From contig CM076949.1 of the NCBI GenBank assembly GCA_039566865.1, positions 13,989,501 to 14,053,500 on the forward strand: a DNA stretch of 64,000 nt, in the 5' to 3' direction. The notes under the pieces are model-generated. The model saw only the letters and a program-made list of their open reading frames with translations, was not told where the DNA came from and did not search any database. Position 1 is the stretch's first letter, and the number at the start of each line of letters is the position of its first letter. Positions 20,391 to 31,448 of the stretch are shown here, in pieces. Source of the stretch: Aurelia coerulea (lineage: Eukaryota; Cnidaria; Scyphozoa; Semaeostomeae; Ulmaridae). The translations under genes were made by a program, and so were the position numbers.

Positions 20391-21560
20391 GAGATATTTC
20401 TTAGCTCATCCAGCAGCTTATTTTTTGCTGCGAGATTTCTCGTTCTGGTAAATCCATACAGCAGTTTAGCACTTTTTCTGCGGAGTTTTAGGAAATAGCC
20501 TTGAATTCTATAGCTCGTCCAGCAGTTTTATTTTTCGCTGCGAGAATTCGTACAGCATTTTATATTTTTGCTGCGGAATTTTTACGAAATAGCCTGGATC
20601 TTCTTATCTCGTCCAGCGGTTTTTTGCTGCGAGTATTTTTTAAATCCGTACAGCAGTTTAATACTTTTTCTGCGGAGCGGAGTTTTAGGAAATAGCCTTG
20701 AATTCTATAGCTCCTCCAGCAGTTTTATTTTTGCTGCGAGAATTCGTACAGCAGTGTGTATTTTTGCTGCGGAATTTGTATGAAATAGCCTTGACAATTT
20801 TAACTCTTCCAGTGGTTTTTTGCTGAGAGAATTTTGTGGTGGTAAATCCGTTCAACAGTTTGTATTTTTTGCTGCGGAATTTTTTTACGAAATAGCCTTG
20901 ATCTTTTTTACTCATCCAGTGGTTTTTTCTGCGAGAATGTTGTCATTGTAAATCCGTATAGCAGTTAACATTTATGCTGCGGAATTTGTTTCGAAATAGC
21001 ATTGAGAATTTTGTTGTAAATCCGTATAGCAGTTTGTATTTTGCTGTCGAATTTTTAGAACTCGGCCAACGGTTTTTTGCTGCGACCATGTTGTTGTTGT
21101 AAATCCGTACAGCATTTAGCATTTTGCTGCGGAATTTTACGAGATAGCTTTGAATTTTATGGCTCGTCCAGCAGTTTTATTTTTTGTTCGGAGAATTTTC
21201 ATTTCTTGTAAATCCGCACAAGGATGAGCATTTTTGATGCAACATTTTTACGGAATAACCTTCAATGTTTAGCTCGTCCAGCAGTTTTACTTTTGCTGCG
21301 ATAATTTCGTTGTCATCAATCCGTACAGCAGTTAGCATTTTTTTGCAGCGGAATATTTAGGACACAGTTTTTAATATTCAGCAGCTGTATCCTTTGCTGT
21401 GGGGTGTTGTGATGGCCTTAGACCTGTCCAGCAGATTTGTTTTTTGCTGTGGGAATTTTTTTTTGTTAAGTCAAAACCCGTCCAATAGTTTTGTATTTTG
21501 CTGCGGGAAATTGTGATATATTAAGACCTTTCCAGCAGCTTTGTTTATTTGATTGAGACC
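20390..21560. repeat. ~100-120 bp minisatellite of paired CAGCAG/TGCTGC hairpins
   Basis: A repeating two-part unit. GTACAGCAGTTT...TTTTTGCTGCGGAATTTTTACG is followed by AAATAGCCTTGAATTTTA and then CTCGTCCAGCAGTTTTATTT.TTGCTGCGAGAATT..TGTTGTAAATC. About ten units, progressively diverged towards the right. Each half can fold with CAGCA pairing to TGCTG across a T-rich loop. No coding frame is conserved across units. Confidence 0.85.
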
Positions 21561-22225
21561 TTTGTCAGATTTAAGATTTGTTCATCAATTGCTAATTTGC
21601 TGTATAGTATTTTTGAAATTTTAAGACCTATTTAGCTGGTCTATTTGCTGCGGGACGTTGTAAATCTTAAAGCCTGCTCAGCTGATTACTTCGCTGTAAG
21701 TTGTTCGTCATTTCATATGCCTGTTCAGCCCTCAGATGTGTGTGGTGATATGGTTTTTACAGTTTGATATGTTGGCTGGGGAATTTTTTGGAAAGGTTTT
21801 CATAAGTAATTGTCTCTGTCCCACGTTTTATTGTCCATTGACTTCACTACTGAATAAGTTAAACCTATGGATATTCTGAGGGTTCAGATATCAATATGTT
21901 GCAACTTCTTCTGTACGGAAACAAAAATTTGCCCTTGGAAGCAAACAAATTAATCTTAAATTTTACAATTAAGTACATTTCTGAAACGGAACGATTTGGT
22001 TGAAGGTTACTGGAATCCCTGAATAGAGCACCCAAATCCCTTCTGTATGTGTCTGTTTTTAGTAAATTGTTTTTGTTTTGTTTTGTCTTTTTGTTTGTTT
22101 GTTTGTTTTCTTTCTGCAATTATGTGTCTTAAGGAAGCTTGCAACCAAATAATAGATTTTACATTGCCTTTCTTGGCTCTAAACCTTGCAAATCTTCACT
22201 CGAAATTGTTTGGTTGCAAGATGCC
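21561..22225. other. No gene recognised; decaying minisatellite edge
   Basis: Scattered CAGC...GCTG motifs continue to about 21750 (TTTAGCTGGTCTATTTGCTGCG) and then fade. A (TTTG)n-like stretch lies at 22065-22110. No gene seen. Confidence 0.45.
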
Positions 22226-22420
22226 TTAGCTTGTAGCTCTGTTTGTCTGGTTTATATAAATGTACTTTTTCAATGTTTTTCTTCTTTTTAAGGCCTCGGG
22301 GTTGACATAGTATTTTGCTCCTCTTGGAATCGTAGTCGTAGTGTTGTAAAGTAGATTAAGTAGTGTAGGTAGTAATCTGTCATGTAAATTTTTTATATTG
22401 AATATATATATAAAAAAAAA
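22226..22420 (-). repeat. Dispersed repeat also found inside the BEL element
   Basis: The minus strand reads TACAACACTAC..ACGATTCCAAGAGGAGCAAAATAC. 35649-35700 on the plus strand reads TACAACACTACAGGGACGAT then GCCAAGGGGAGCGAAAGACA. The shared block suggests two copies of one interspersed element, possibly a SINE or LINE tail. Confidence 0.45.
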
Positions 22421-23215
22421 GTTAAACCTCTTTATGGAACTAAACAAATCATAACAGTGAAGAAATACAAAATTTCTTGTATCCAAGTTATATTTAAGTG
22501 CTAAGTTTTTCTCCTTGCTTCGACCTCCCAGGGGTTCAACTAAGAACCTTTACACTCGGCTAATGCTGCTGGGTTCCGAATGGTCGAAGCTAGGGGGCAT
22601 CCCGGTCTTTTGTTTTGACCCTATTTATTTCTTTATTTGTTCTTTTGCTATTTATTTTTCAAGTTATATGACATCTTCAGGTAGTAAACTTAGATAACCA
22701 TGAGACTTTTTAAGGTTTATGATACATACTGTGGGTGAAATCAAGCAAAGTATAAAAACAGCGATTATTGCCATAGACATTACGACGGAGAGCTCCCTAG
22801 CTCAACTCTTCAGAATTCAGCGTTCAAAAGTATTGGAGCATGGCTTGATGGTATTATTTTACAATCTATGGACAATTTTTTGGAAGGTGTATAAGGCTTT
22901 ATTTCTACATTCTCAGCGAATATTATACTTATATACAGTGTAACTATGTACCTATACAATGTAACTATGTACTATATATCGGGAGCGCATTATTGCTCCT
23001 CTCATGAACTACAATTTTCAATACATCACTACGAAGTATACGATAAAATATTATTGCCAAGTGCTATACAAACCTAAAAGGGATACCGCTTTAAGATTTG
23101 TTGTATATCAAATGTGAATTTTGCAATTTTGCTTTTGTGGGTCTGATGAAACTAAGCAGCCCGAAATTATTGCAAAAGTGGGTTTAACTGCATACGTGCC
23201 GCTCAAAAAAGCCAC
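22421..23215. other. No gene recognised
   Basis: AT-rich unannotated sequence. A GC-richer stretch at 22520-22605 (CGACCTCCCAGGGG...GGTCGAAGC) has partly self-complementary ends (GCTTCGACC with GGTCGAAGC), a possible small stem-loop or relic MITE. Confidence 0.4.
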
Positions 23216-23369
23216 TATTCTCACAGGACCGAATGCTCGGAATTTTTAATATTTTAGTCCCACGGGCCTAACTTTTGCAAAATCGCCTATTTTGGGACTA
23301 GTTCTAGTCCCCCACAGTCCAAGGGTCATATTTAAACCTTTGTAGCAGTCAGTTTTAGCCTTCTTCAAG
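23216..23369. repeat. Direct repeat copy 2 (~155 bp)
   Basis: Same sequence as 19611-19766 with a few substitutions (CACAGGACC for CACATGGCC, ATCGCC for ATTGCC). Confidence 0.9.
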
Positions 23370-23579
23370 ACGCAATGAACATCGGTGAACTCGAAATCGA
23401 CCCATCCTCCTCCCTCAGTGGTAGCGCACGTTTAAAACCACTCTCCTTACCACAACAGTGAAGTCTCCTTTGCACTCCCCATGTCTAAATATTTGGTAAG
23501 GAGAGTATTGCCAAAAATTTCATTCTCAGTATGCCCTCTTTAACATTGCGTGCATAACTTGTTACATTCTACATATACA

Positions 23580-24034
23580 ATGGTTGTTTTTAGGACCATT
23601 TTGAAACTAATCCTGGTCCAGACACTGGGATTGGCATTGTCGAGACTCACCTTGACAGTACTGTTGATGGAGATAGGCTTATTATAGATGGCTCTTCATT
23701 TATTAAAGCACACTATCCACAAATTGCAAACAGAGGTGGTGTTGGGCTTTACATCAAAAAGTCTCTTCCTTCAAAAAGCCGATCTGACTTAGTGACCCTC
23801 CCCGAGTGCATTGTGTATAAGATCCAATTTCTTTCAAATATTGTTCTGATAAAGCTTTTACTGTACGTTGATAAAGACCTCTTAGATAACATTAACAAAA
23901 AGATACTTGATTTGAACCTAAATTTCATTTACAAAACTGGTAGATCCTTTTTGTCCTTTTTAGAGTGTTTTACGTCTGTTTCGCAGTTGATGTCAAGCGT
24001 CACAGCTGATCTCCAATATCCAAACCCTAACTAG
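23580..24034 (+). pseudogene. LINE endonuclease relic with degenerate 2A-like motif
   Basis: One frame reads DHFETNPGPD (23594-23623), then GIGIVETHLDSTVDGDRL, GGVGLYIKKSLPSK and LVTLPECIVYKIQF. E-T-H-L is the catalytic Glu motif of APE-type LINE endonucleases, and G-G-V-x-x-Y-I-K is also typical. The preceding E-T-N-P-G-P matches the core of 2A ribosome-skipping peptides (D-x-E-x-N-P-G-P), which some LINEs carry ahead of the endonuclease. Here the Asp spacing is off by one, and the first part of the endonuclease is missing. After about 23840 the similarity is lost although the frame stays open to 24034. Confidence 0.6.
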
Positions 24035-24830
24035 CACTGGTTCAGTGTTTTGGCCGATGGGGACACTGGACGAGGGAATAACGGCGGCTGTTGTTGTCAT
24101 TAGTGATTTCTTGGATGGGTTCCCTGTTTCGAAACATTTTGACTTTGTTAGCTCGACATCTACTGCGAAACGGGTTTCTTAGGGAAACCAGTTCAAAGCG
24201 ATCATCGAGAAAATCTGGAAAGTATTGACAGACGCAAACCTCAAGATTTCATGCGAAGAGAAAGGAGATATCACGTATCAGAATGTTCAGCAGACACTGC
24301 CCCCGAGAAAAAAAGATCGTGCCTGGTGCTTGAACGACAGTGAAAAACAAGACAACTGCATATCAAGAATGGCGAGATTGCAAGATCCTAGCCAAAGCTA
24401 ATCGAGTCCTAGACTCATTACATAAGTCCTTCTAACTTTCGCTGTTGTTGTTGTTGATATCGCTTCAGAAATCCATCCATGCATTATGATCCAGTATTTC
24501 AGAAAAACAATGTTATTGCTTTTTTTAAGCCAATCAAATTTGTCAAACAGCTTGCTATGCTGGATCATATTATTTGCCTATTTCCATATGGATTTACCGG
24601 ACCAAAATTTGGTGATGTTATCAATGGCGTCCAGTGGTGCCGCAGCTAGCGAGCAGCCTGAAGATAACTTAAACAAATTTGCCGTTGAGACGTTCGAAAT
24701 GCTGTTTTACCAGCACTGTCTAAAAGAAGAGGGAGTTGTTGTTTGCCTGGTTTGTAAATGATGAGCTGAAAGGAGTTTTAGTTCCCTTTTTGCCTTGTTT
24801 CGATTCGAGTGGCGTATCAGTGTTTGAAAT
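24035..24830. other. Unrecognised sequence between LINE fragments
   Basis: The plus frame 24486-24761 (91 codons, with ASSGAAASEQPEDNLNKFAV) and shorter frames around 24100-24400 show no domain I recognise. This may be LINE middle sequence too decayed to read, or an unrelated insertion. Confidence 0.35.
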
Positions 24831-24832
24831 TT

Positions 24833-25664
24833 TCCCAAGCAAGTATCTATGCCGATGATACCAATGTAACGGTCGCATTGGATGATGTTTAGAAACTGGT
24901 CTTAGAGGCGCAGCAGGAATTGTTCAACCTCTTGGAGTGGATGAGAATAAATATGTTAAGTACTAATCCCGCAAAGACAGATTACATGATCATAGGCCAT
25001 TCTCGTAAAGTAAATGCATTGAATAGCTCGAATGCACTCATGTTAAATGGCTCAGATATCAAGCGTGTTACTAAGACGAAATCGCTAGGTGTAACTGTCG
25101 ACGAGAGCTTAAAGTGGGACGAGCAATACAAAACTGTGAAGGGCAAAGTCTGTGGAGGACTTGCGTCACTAAATAAATTAAAAGATCTAATTCCCCAAAA
25201 TATGCTGTGTAGTGTCTATTACGCTATTGTCGAGAGCCATCTACCTTATACCAATGAAATATAGGCAGCCTTCCAAAAACAGAACTAGATACCCTCCAAT
25301 GTCTGCAGGACAGTGCAGTGCCCTGTCAATGATCGAAAGCGCCAGATTCAAGGATAACTGGTCATGTGACTGGCTAAGCGTTGAAAATATTATCCGTTTT
25401 GATAGATCGGTCATGACATATAAGATTATGAACAAATTAATCCCTGAAAGCCTCTGGGATAAATTTCAGCAAAGATTCTCGCAGTCAAACAATGTAACAA
25501 GGTACTGTAGAGATCTTCAATTTCCTAGAATAAATACAGAACATGCGAAAAAGAGTTATCACTATTCTGCTGTGAAAGTTTGGAACGATATTCCAGTTGA
25601 TATTAGAGAACTCCCGACTATTAGTCGCTTTAAAAAAGAACTAAAGGAGTATTTGAAGAGCTGA
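24833..25664 (+). pseudogene. LINE RT motif C and C-terminal domain, frameshifted
   Basis: QASIYADDTNVTVALDD (motif C, Y-A-D-D) begins near 24838, with an in-frame TAG at about 24890. Then come FNLLEWMRINMLSTNPAKT and KSLGVTVDESLKWDEQY (the 'N..K...m.iG ... LGv.iD..L.w..h' region of jockey/CR1 LINEs). After a frame change near 25255, 25264-25664 continues with VMTYKIMNKLIPESLWDKF and KVWNDIPVDIRELPTISRFK, the family's C-terminal signature. Broken in at least two places. Confidence 0.8.
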
Positions 25665-25798
25665 CTGAAAATATCAATTTAAAAACATGACCCCCTAGAA
25701 GAACAGCATCTTAGGTTATTTTTTTATTTTGATCTTTTGTTTATTAACCAATGTATTTATTGTATTTATGATGAAGGGTAGTTTCGTATATAACAATT

Positions 25799-25856
25799 TA
25801 TATCATATCATATCATATCATATCATATCATATCATATTATATCATCAACACCAAG
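25799..25856. repeat. (ATATC)n microsatellite at LINE 3' end
   Basis: Ten or so TATCA pentamers with one ATTAT variant, about 130 bp after the LINE stop codon. Likely its tail. Confidence 0.95.
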
Positions 25857-26947
25857 ACAGTCAAGCAGGTAAAGTCAAACTAAATACAGACAATGGCGTC
25901 TCGACGACGACGAAACCGAAGAAAGAGGCAATCAATCAGGCGCAATCAGGTTGTTGACATCGTCACGTTTTGTTTGCGACAACCTCCTCTTGCGACAACC
26001 TCCTCTTCCTCATGTTTCATGTGAGTTCATTTTCCTCTCTATTTGCTGGTCTGGAGTATACTGCGAGAGACCAGACTCTGTCAGAGACTTGTGAGCAGAT
26101 CATTTTGTTAGCTGTTTGGTTGGCCTATCGAAGCCATGAAACAAACTATGTTCTCTTGCACAGAGGGGAGATGAAATAATTCCTTATCTATATCACGTGA
26201 GTAAATACAGCATCATGCGCATCTCTCAAAGTTTATTTGGCTGCACTGCAAGAAACTCTTGTGAACTTGTTTTGTTGACTTGCGTTTTGCATTACAAAAA
26301 AGGTTGACTACCTGACTATGAATATGAATATAATTTTGGTTAGTTTATACACATAGGAAACAAACAATATTGTTATTTGTTTCAAATCCTCAGGGCATGG
26401 CAGGGGAATATTCACTTAAACTGTCATTGTTTTGAAGCTGCAGAACCTTGTAAAGTTGTGCTCTATGATGTAGGAGTAGAAGAAGCAGAAAGAACATTAA
26501 AAAGCTGCTTCAACAAAGAAGGGATTCTTGACAAAATGACCTAACACTCCTCTGGAGGAAGGGGGTAGGGTCTAATGGGGTAAAATTAGTAGGCTGGGGG
26601 TAAAATTGGAAGTGTTGATTGCTGGAAAACAATAGACCTGGAACTGATAAATGAACATTCACTACGTCAATTGTCAAGGAGGGTAGTTCAAGCAGCTTTA
26701 GCTAGAGAACTCTGAAGAAACATTTTGGCAAAATTCATCTAAATTCTTACCTTACCCATTTTCCCCTAAGCACTTACCCATTTTACCCAAGTAGACCCTG
26801 CTTGTTTGACAGAGATGTGCCATTTTCAGGGTATCATTTTCAACTATTTTTCTAGCACCAGGAGCCTGTTGTTATAACATATCAAAAGGGGATACTTTGT
26901 AAGGTTGGATCATTGCTCAGTCCAATTCCTGTGTTTTTGAGTATACT
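25857..26947. other. No gene recognised
   Basis: The only local structure is a duplicated GCGACAACCTCCTCTT at 25977-26008. No domain in any frame. Confidence 0.5.
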
Positions 26948-26951
26948 TTAA

Positions 26952-27769
26952 CCCTATCCAGACTAGGCTTTTTGAAACTCTGGGGAGACTAGGGGGGGGG
27001 GCACAAAGTGCCCCCCTGCATTTTCTCAGAATCGTAAGTGCTAGAGACTTGAAACTTGGCACAAGTAACAAACATGATAAGGCAAACAGGATGATGTGAT
27101 TTGTTTTGTTAATGTCACGTTATTAAGTGCTGACGTCAGCAAATGTTGATAATTTGGGTGTAAAACCACATGTACTTTGTCGCGTAGTGTCTCCAAAGTG
27201 ATAAAATATATCGATGTGATATTTGAAAAATAGAAGGATTATATCCTTGTAATTCTTCGTTTGAAATCTTTGTTTTTGTAATAATAATATTTTTGCTGAT
27301 TTCAGCATTTATTTATTTTGTACGGAAAAAATAGCGATTTTTGTCTAAAATTGATTATAAATTACTTTTAAAAATAGCAAAAAATGCTAAATATACATAA
27401 AAAGACCTGCTGCATCATATGATGTCACTCATTTTTCTAAAAATGAAGCATAACATTGTTTTTCGTCAGTACGCATGCGCAACAACCAATTGTTGATGAC
27501 GTCATCAAAATCAATAAACTATCTATCAGTCTCATTGTCATAGAGTTAGTGCTTCCAAAGCTATGACTTAAAAGGTATTTATCTTGCGAAGCATTCAATT
27601 TAAAGTCATGTGTTGACCTCCGGAATCAGCGTCAAAATTTTTAAAATTGATATGAAAAGATGTCTCATAGATAGAAACTAAAAGTCACAAAAAAGCTAGA
27701 CAATTCTATAGATACTCGACGAGCTGTGTGAAAAAGTTTACTAAGGGGGGCACTTCAGTCTGGATAGGG
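26952..27769. mobile_element. piggyBac-like MITE (CCCTATCCAGACT family), TTAA-flanked
   Basis: Ends CCCTATCCAGACTAGG and AGTCTGGATAGGG are inverted, flanked by TTAA at 26948-26951 and 27770-27773. Length 818 bp. GGGGGGGGGCACAAAGTGCC just inside the left end forms a short hairpin. A second, reverse-oriented copy occupies 51846-55124. No transposase. Confidence 0.92.
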
Positions 27770-27773
27770 TTAA

Positions 27774-29740
27774 ACACCAATTGTTGTAGAGTTGGTTCAA
27801 GGAAAAAATTCTGGAGCCAGGTAAAAAAATGTATCTTGTGGGCACATTCCTGGACAAAATTAAGTCAATCAACTACGCCCCCCCCCCCGCCCTCAGGCAA
27901 TTACCATTGAAAGTAATTTGCTGATTTTAGCAAAGTAAATCTTCCTGCCCTATTTGATTAGTGTTATAATGACAAAATAAGCAGAGTCATTTTTGCAAAA
28001 ATACAGAAAGCCACACTTTATAGACTCACCTGGTGTAATTACAATATTTGAAAATTTGTCAAATTTGCTTCAGTAGAATTTGTAGAATGGAAACTATCTA
28101 GTAAGCAATGTCCTATCAAATATGAAAAAGGAACTAAGTTTATTGATAAAGTTTGATGTATACATGCTTCAAGCCTCATGATTTTAAGTATGATTCAAAT
28201 ATTTTTGAGAGCTTGATTCAAGTAAGAATTTTGCACTGCTTGCGCTAACTGGCAGCATGTCTTGACTGAAGGCAAAGTCAATCAAGCCTGATTTCAGTAT
28301 GTTTGAGAATAATTCTAGCTTTGGATTATACTCAACCTAAGTGTCAACCTACTCAATTCAAGCTCCTTCAAGCCAAAATCACGCTTTAAAGTGCAAAAAC
28401 CATAAGGGATAATTACTTTTCAAAGGTATAAAAGGAACTTCAATTTTCAGCAACTCAAAGCTTAAAAAATATCCAGAATTCAAATCTTTATGAATGTTCC
28501 TGAGGGAAAATAGTTGGAATATGTTTTCCTAAGCCAGTAAATCATAGCCTGACTGCAGACTCTTCTTGTCAGAGAAATTCTCCTCCAGAGAGACATAGGA
28601 ACCAGGGGGCACTGGTGTGACATGTGCCCCCCCCAACATTTTGCAATAAGCTAAGAAGTGCGGTGAAGTAATTTTTATCAGATAGTTAGATTCAAACAAA
28701 TTACATCATTTCACAGTTTGCAGTGCACAATAATTAGATGTTTACATTGTTCTTCATATTTTGTTACTGTGTATCTTCTTTAAAATATGTCACATGCTGA
28801 GTTTCATTTTTAGTTAATTTGAATGTTTTTTTTTTGTATCAAATGCCTTCACTCCATATACACAATAGCACCACAATCACAGTTGATTTTGGTTTTACCA
28901 GTGGCATTGAGTGATGCTTGTATGATCATAAGTTTTACTGGGTGCAAAACTTGAAAATAGCCTTTTCTATGATTACATACTGTATATTCAGGGGTGCTTT
29001 ACATAGGAAAAAGAATCAGCTGGAAACATCTTGAATATGCATCTAAATATTATTACATGCATGTGTTCTTGCCTAAATTGTCTAAAATGGGATTCTTTGC
29101 TGTGGAAAATCCATTGCCTGCATCTCAAATCAACGGCCTTTTATCACTTAGCAACGGCAACGACAACTTTTTATCTGGTCCGGCTTTTATATATGCCATT
29201 TAAGAATGCGGCAAATTGCCGATTTGAGAATAGTAAGTCCACAAGTCTCTGTCGTAGCGACAAGTCTGCAGGGGGAGCGAAACAAGAGACTTTTTTGGAA
29301 TGAGTCTACTCGACTCCCCCAAGACCCAAATCCCTTTGCAGAAGACAGCATTCCCAGAAAATCCTTGAATCCTTTGACTCGAGCACCCCTCCAAACACTC
29401 TTTATGCCCGAGTGTCACATTGTTCCTTCTACCCAACCGTACTCCGCATTCTTATATCTCCCAAATATGACCAATCCCAACCCCCTTCCCAAAATCTCCC
29501 ACACCCACCCCATTCAACATTTTTTTCAGTAATTTTTCTTGAGTGGGCAGGAAGTATTTCTAGCTACTTAAAGCTAATTTAAGCCGACTGTGCATGCCGC
29601 ATTCAGGCACGGGACCCCTAGTTTAACATCCCTTCCGAAGGACGGCGAGGTGAGTTGCGAAGTCAAGCTTCCGAGGTCACCCATCCTGAGTTTGAACATC
29701 CAATCAAGCCCCAGAAGAGCCTACAAGAAGACAAGTTGAT
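27774..29740. other. No gene recognised; C-rich tracts and unclassified repeats
   Basis: Homopolymer-rich spots are at 27881-27892 (CCCCCCCC) and 28604-28635 (GGGGGCACTGGTGTGACATG then TGCCCCCCCC, a small hairpin). 29570-29700 holds a moderately GC-rich stretch (GGCACGGGACCCCTAGTTTA, CCTTCCGAAGGACGG) that could be a SINE or the leader of the BEL element. No reliable coding domain. Confidence 0.4.
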
Positions 29741-29759
29741 CCTCAGAATGACCAGAACA

Positions 29760-30350
29760 TGCCATTTACGATTAGATTACCCCCAAGCAATACCCTGCAG
29801 CTGACATTTGGTGGTCAGAGTGGAAATTTCAAAGGAAAGAAGAAGCTTTGGCCTAAATTTATGCAAAACATTGAAAGCAGCGGTAGACAACCAGCCATAT
29901 GAACCAATTGTGATGCTTGCAATCCTCGAACAGCATGTCATTGGCCAAGCAAACGACTGCATCAAAGGTCTTCCGTTCGACGAGAAGTCAGTCCACCTTG
30001 TATTGAAGACAGTTGAAGACAGATCTGGTTATGATGATGATCACGCAGCCTTCCATCTTTAAGCAACAGAAGACCTTCCCAGAGTGAAAGAAAAGGAAAC
30101 GTCCAGTCTAAGAATATTCTTCAACAATCTACAAGCTCACGTTCACACCCTGGAAGCTCAAGGACCCGACGTTGCCTGTCATCTTTACGATCCAAGAAGA
30201 TTGAAAGTTGTACTCTCTAAGCTGCTGACAGATGTTGTTGTTGCTTGGAAAAGTTACAAAGAAGACAGAAACCTCAACACTGACATTCGACTGTTGTGTG
30301 AGTGGCTGCGAAGGCGAGTCAGAATTTTGGAGAAAGGAGACGTCAGGTAA
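29760..30350 (+). pseudogene. BEL/Pao gag (DUF1759-like)
   Basis: It begins with MPFTIRLPPSNTLQLTFGGQ, matching the 'lP.l.Lp.F.Gd' start of BEL gag, then shifts frame. 29808-30062 has MLAILEQHVIGQANDCIKGL ('L...l.G.A...i.gl') and 30084-30350 has LRIFFNNLQAHVHTLEAQG and a tail of basic residues. Two frame changes and a TAA at 30060 break it. This would be the structural capsid-like protein. Confidence 0.7.
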
Positions 30351-30413
30351 TTGTGTGAGACAAGATCGAAACGCAGCATACATGCAACCCTAAGTAGCAG
30401 CAGTAAATGTAAT

Positions 30414-30650
30414 ATGCCAGCTTCAAAACAGTGCTGGTTATGTCAAGAAAATCATGCCATTTACGAATGGCAAAAGTTTGAAAAAAAGGACGTTGAGACG
30501 AGAAAACAAGAAGTGCGAGACAAGTGCGCCTGTTTCAGATGCTTGCAACATGGACATGTTGCTCGAATGTGCACAACAAACATGAATGATAAAGAAAGAA
30601 AACATGGACACATCCAATGCTGCGTAACAATTCTGACACTGACGTGAAGA
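30414..30650 (+). pseudogene. BEL/Pao gag zinc knuckles
   Basis: CWLCQENHAIYEWQKFEKKD is followed by DKCACFRCLQHGHVARMC, two Cys/His knuckles of the BEL type ('C..C...H....C..F' then 'C..CL..GH.a..C'). Usually the first knuckle has a Cys where this copy has EW (Y-E-W). The frame ends soon after, near 30647, and resumes in another frame up to the gypsy insertion at 30775. Confidence 0.8.
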
Positions 30651-30774
30651 AAGTGAGTCAAGGTGCTGGGAAAAGTAATACCGCAAGACCAGTCAATGGA
30701 AGTCAAAGCACAATTGCCATAACAACCAGAAACTGCAGTGAAATTCCGTTCACAGGATGCACAGGTCTGCCAGT

Positions 30775-30915
30775 TGTTATATCTCTGAAGCTCAGTGAGA
30801 CATGAATATGCGAGTGTTCTTCGCAAGTAACATAACATAACATCCAATCACCATGTACAGAACAACAACTACAATATCAGCCAGATAATTTCACATGACT
30901 ATTTACAATATTACA
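30775..30915 (-). repeat. Gypsy 3' LTR
   Basis: On the minus strand it starts TGTAATATTG and ends GATATAACA. It contains AAGTAACATAACATAACATC on the plus strand, shared with the other LTR. It is very short for a gypsy LTR. Confidence 0.88.
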
Positions 30916-30940
30916 TTAATTCCCTTTTTTTTTTTATAGA
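30916..30940 (-). promoter_or_regulatory. Polypurine tract of the gypsy element
   Basis: The minus strand reads ATAAAAAAAAAAGGGAATTAA directly before the 3' LTR, the expected place for plus-strand DNA priming. Confidence 0.65.
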
Positions 30941-30951
30941 ATGATTTGTCT

Positions 30952-31215
30952 TTAATGTATCAAGCTTGATGGGATAAGATTCCCAAAACGTTCTGGTGCT
31001 TTTCGAGCTCTGACCGATCTACGATTCGGTTCGTGTTCTGTTTCTTCCGACTGCTTCATGATCAGGCTGGTGATCAACGTGTCCGTGTGCTTGTGCATCT
31101 TCGTGTCCTCTGCGCGTAGTAGTAATTGTAATATCTTAGCTTTCGACATCATCGAAATCAGTGTTTCCGGCAAATCGCTTGAAGTGCGATATGTTACGTG
31201 TAATATAGTGTCCAT
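30952..31215 (-). pseudogene. Gypsy pol C-terminal tail
   Basis: Frame ending EHEPNRRSVRARKAPERFGN then LIPSS and a stop 37 bp before the 3' LTR. The basic 'R-R-S-x-R-x-R-K-x-P-x-R-F/Y' block ends many gypsy polyproteins. Between this frame and the integrase frame (31215-31449) the reading is broken. Confidence 0.65.
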
Positions 31216-31448
31216 GTTTATTCTTAGCCGTAACTCTGCTACCTTTTCTTGATATAACGATATATGGTGTATGTCTAAAACGTGAGGATAATTTGTTTCT
31301 ACGAATTTGTTTCAAGAGTACTCTATCTCCAACGGTTATAGTGCTTTCTTTGGCGTTTCTACGTTTGTCCGCATATTGCTTGTGGTAAGTTTAACTTTTA
31401 ACCTGGTTTTCACGTGCTTCGACGTCTCTATCTACAACAAGCTTTCTT

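Noticed and set aside
29206..29532. 108-codon Pro-rich frame upstream of the BEL gag
   Set aside because: No domain, no supporting start or splice context; likely leader or unrelated non-coding sequence.
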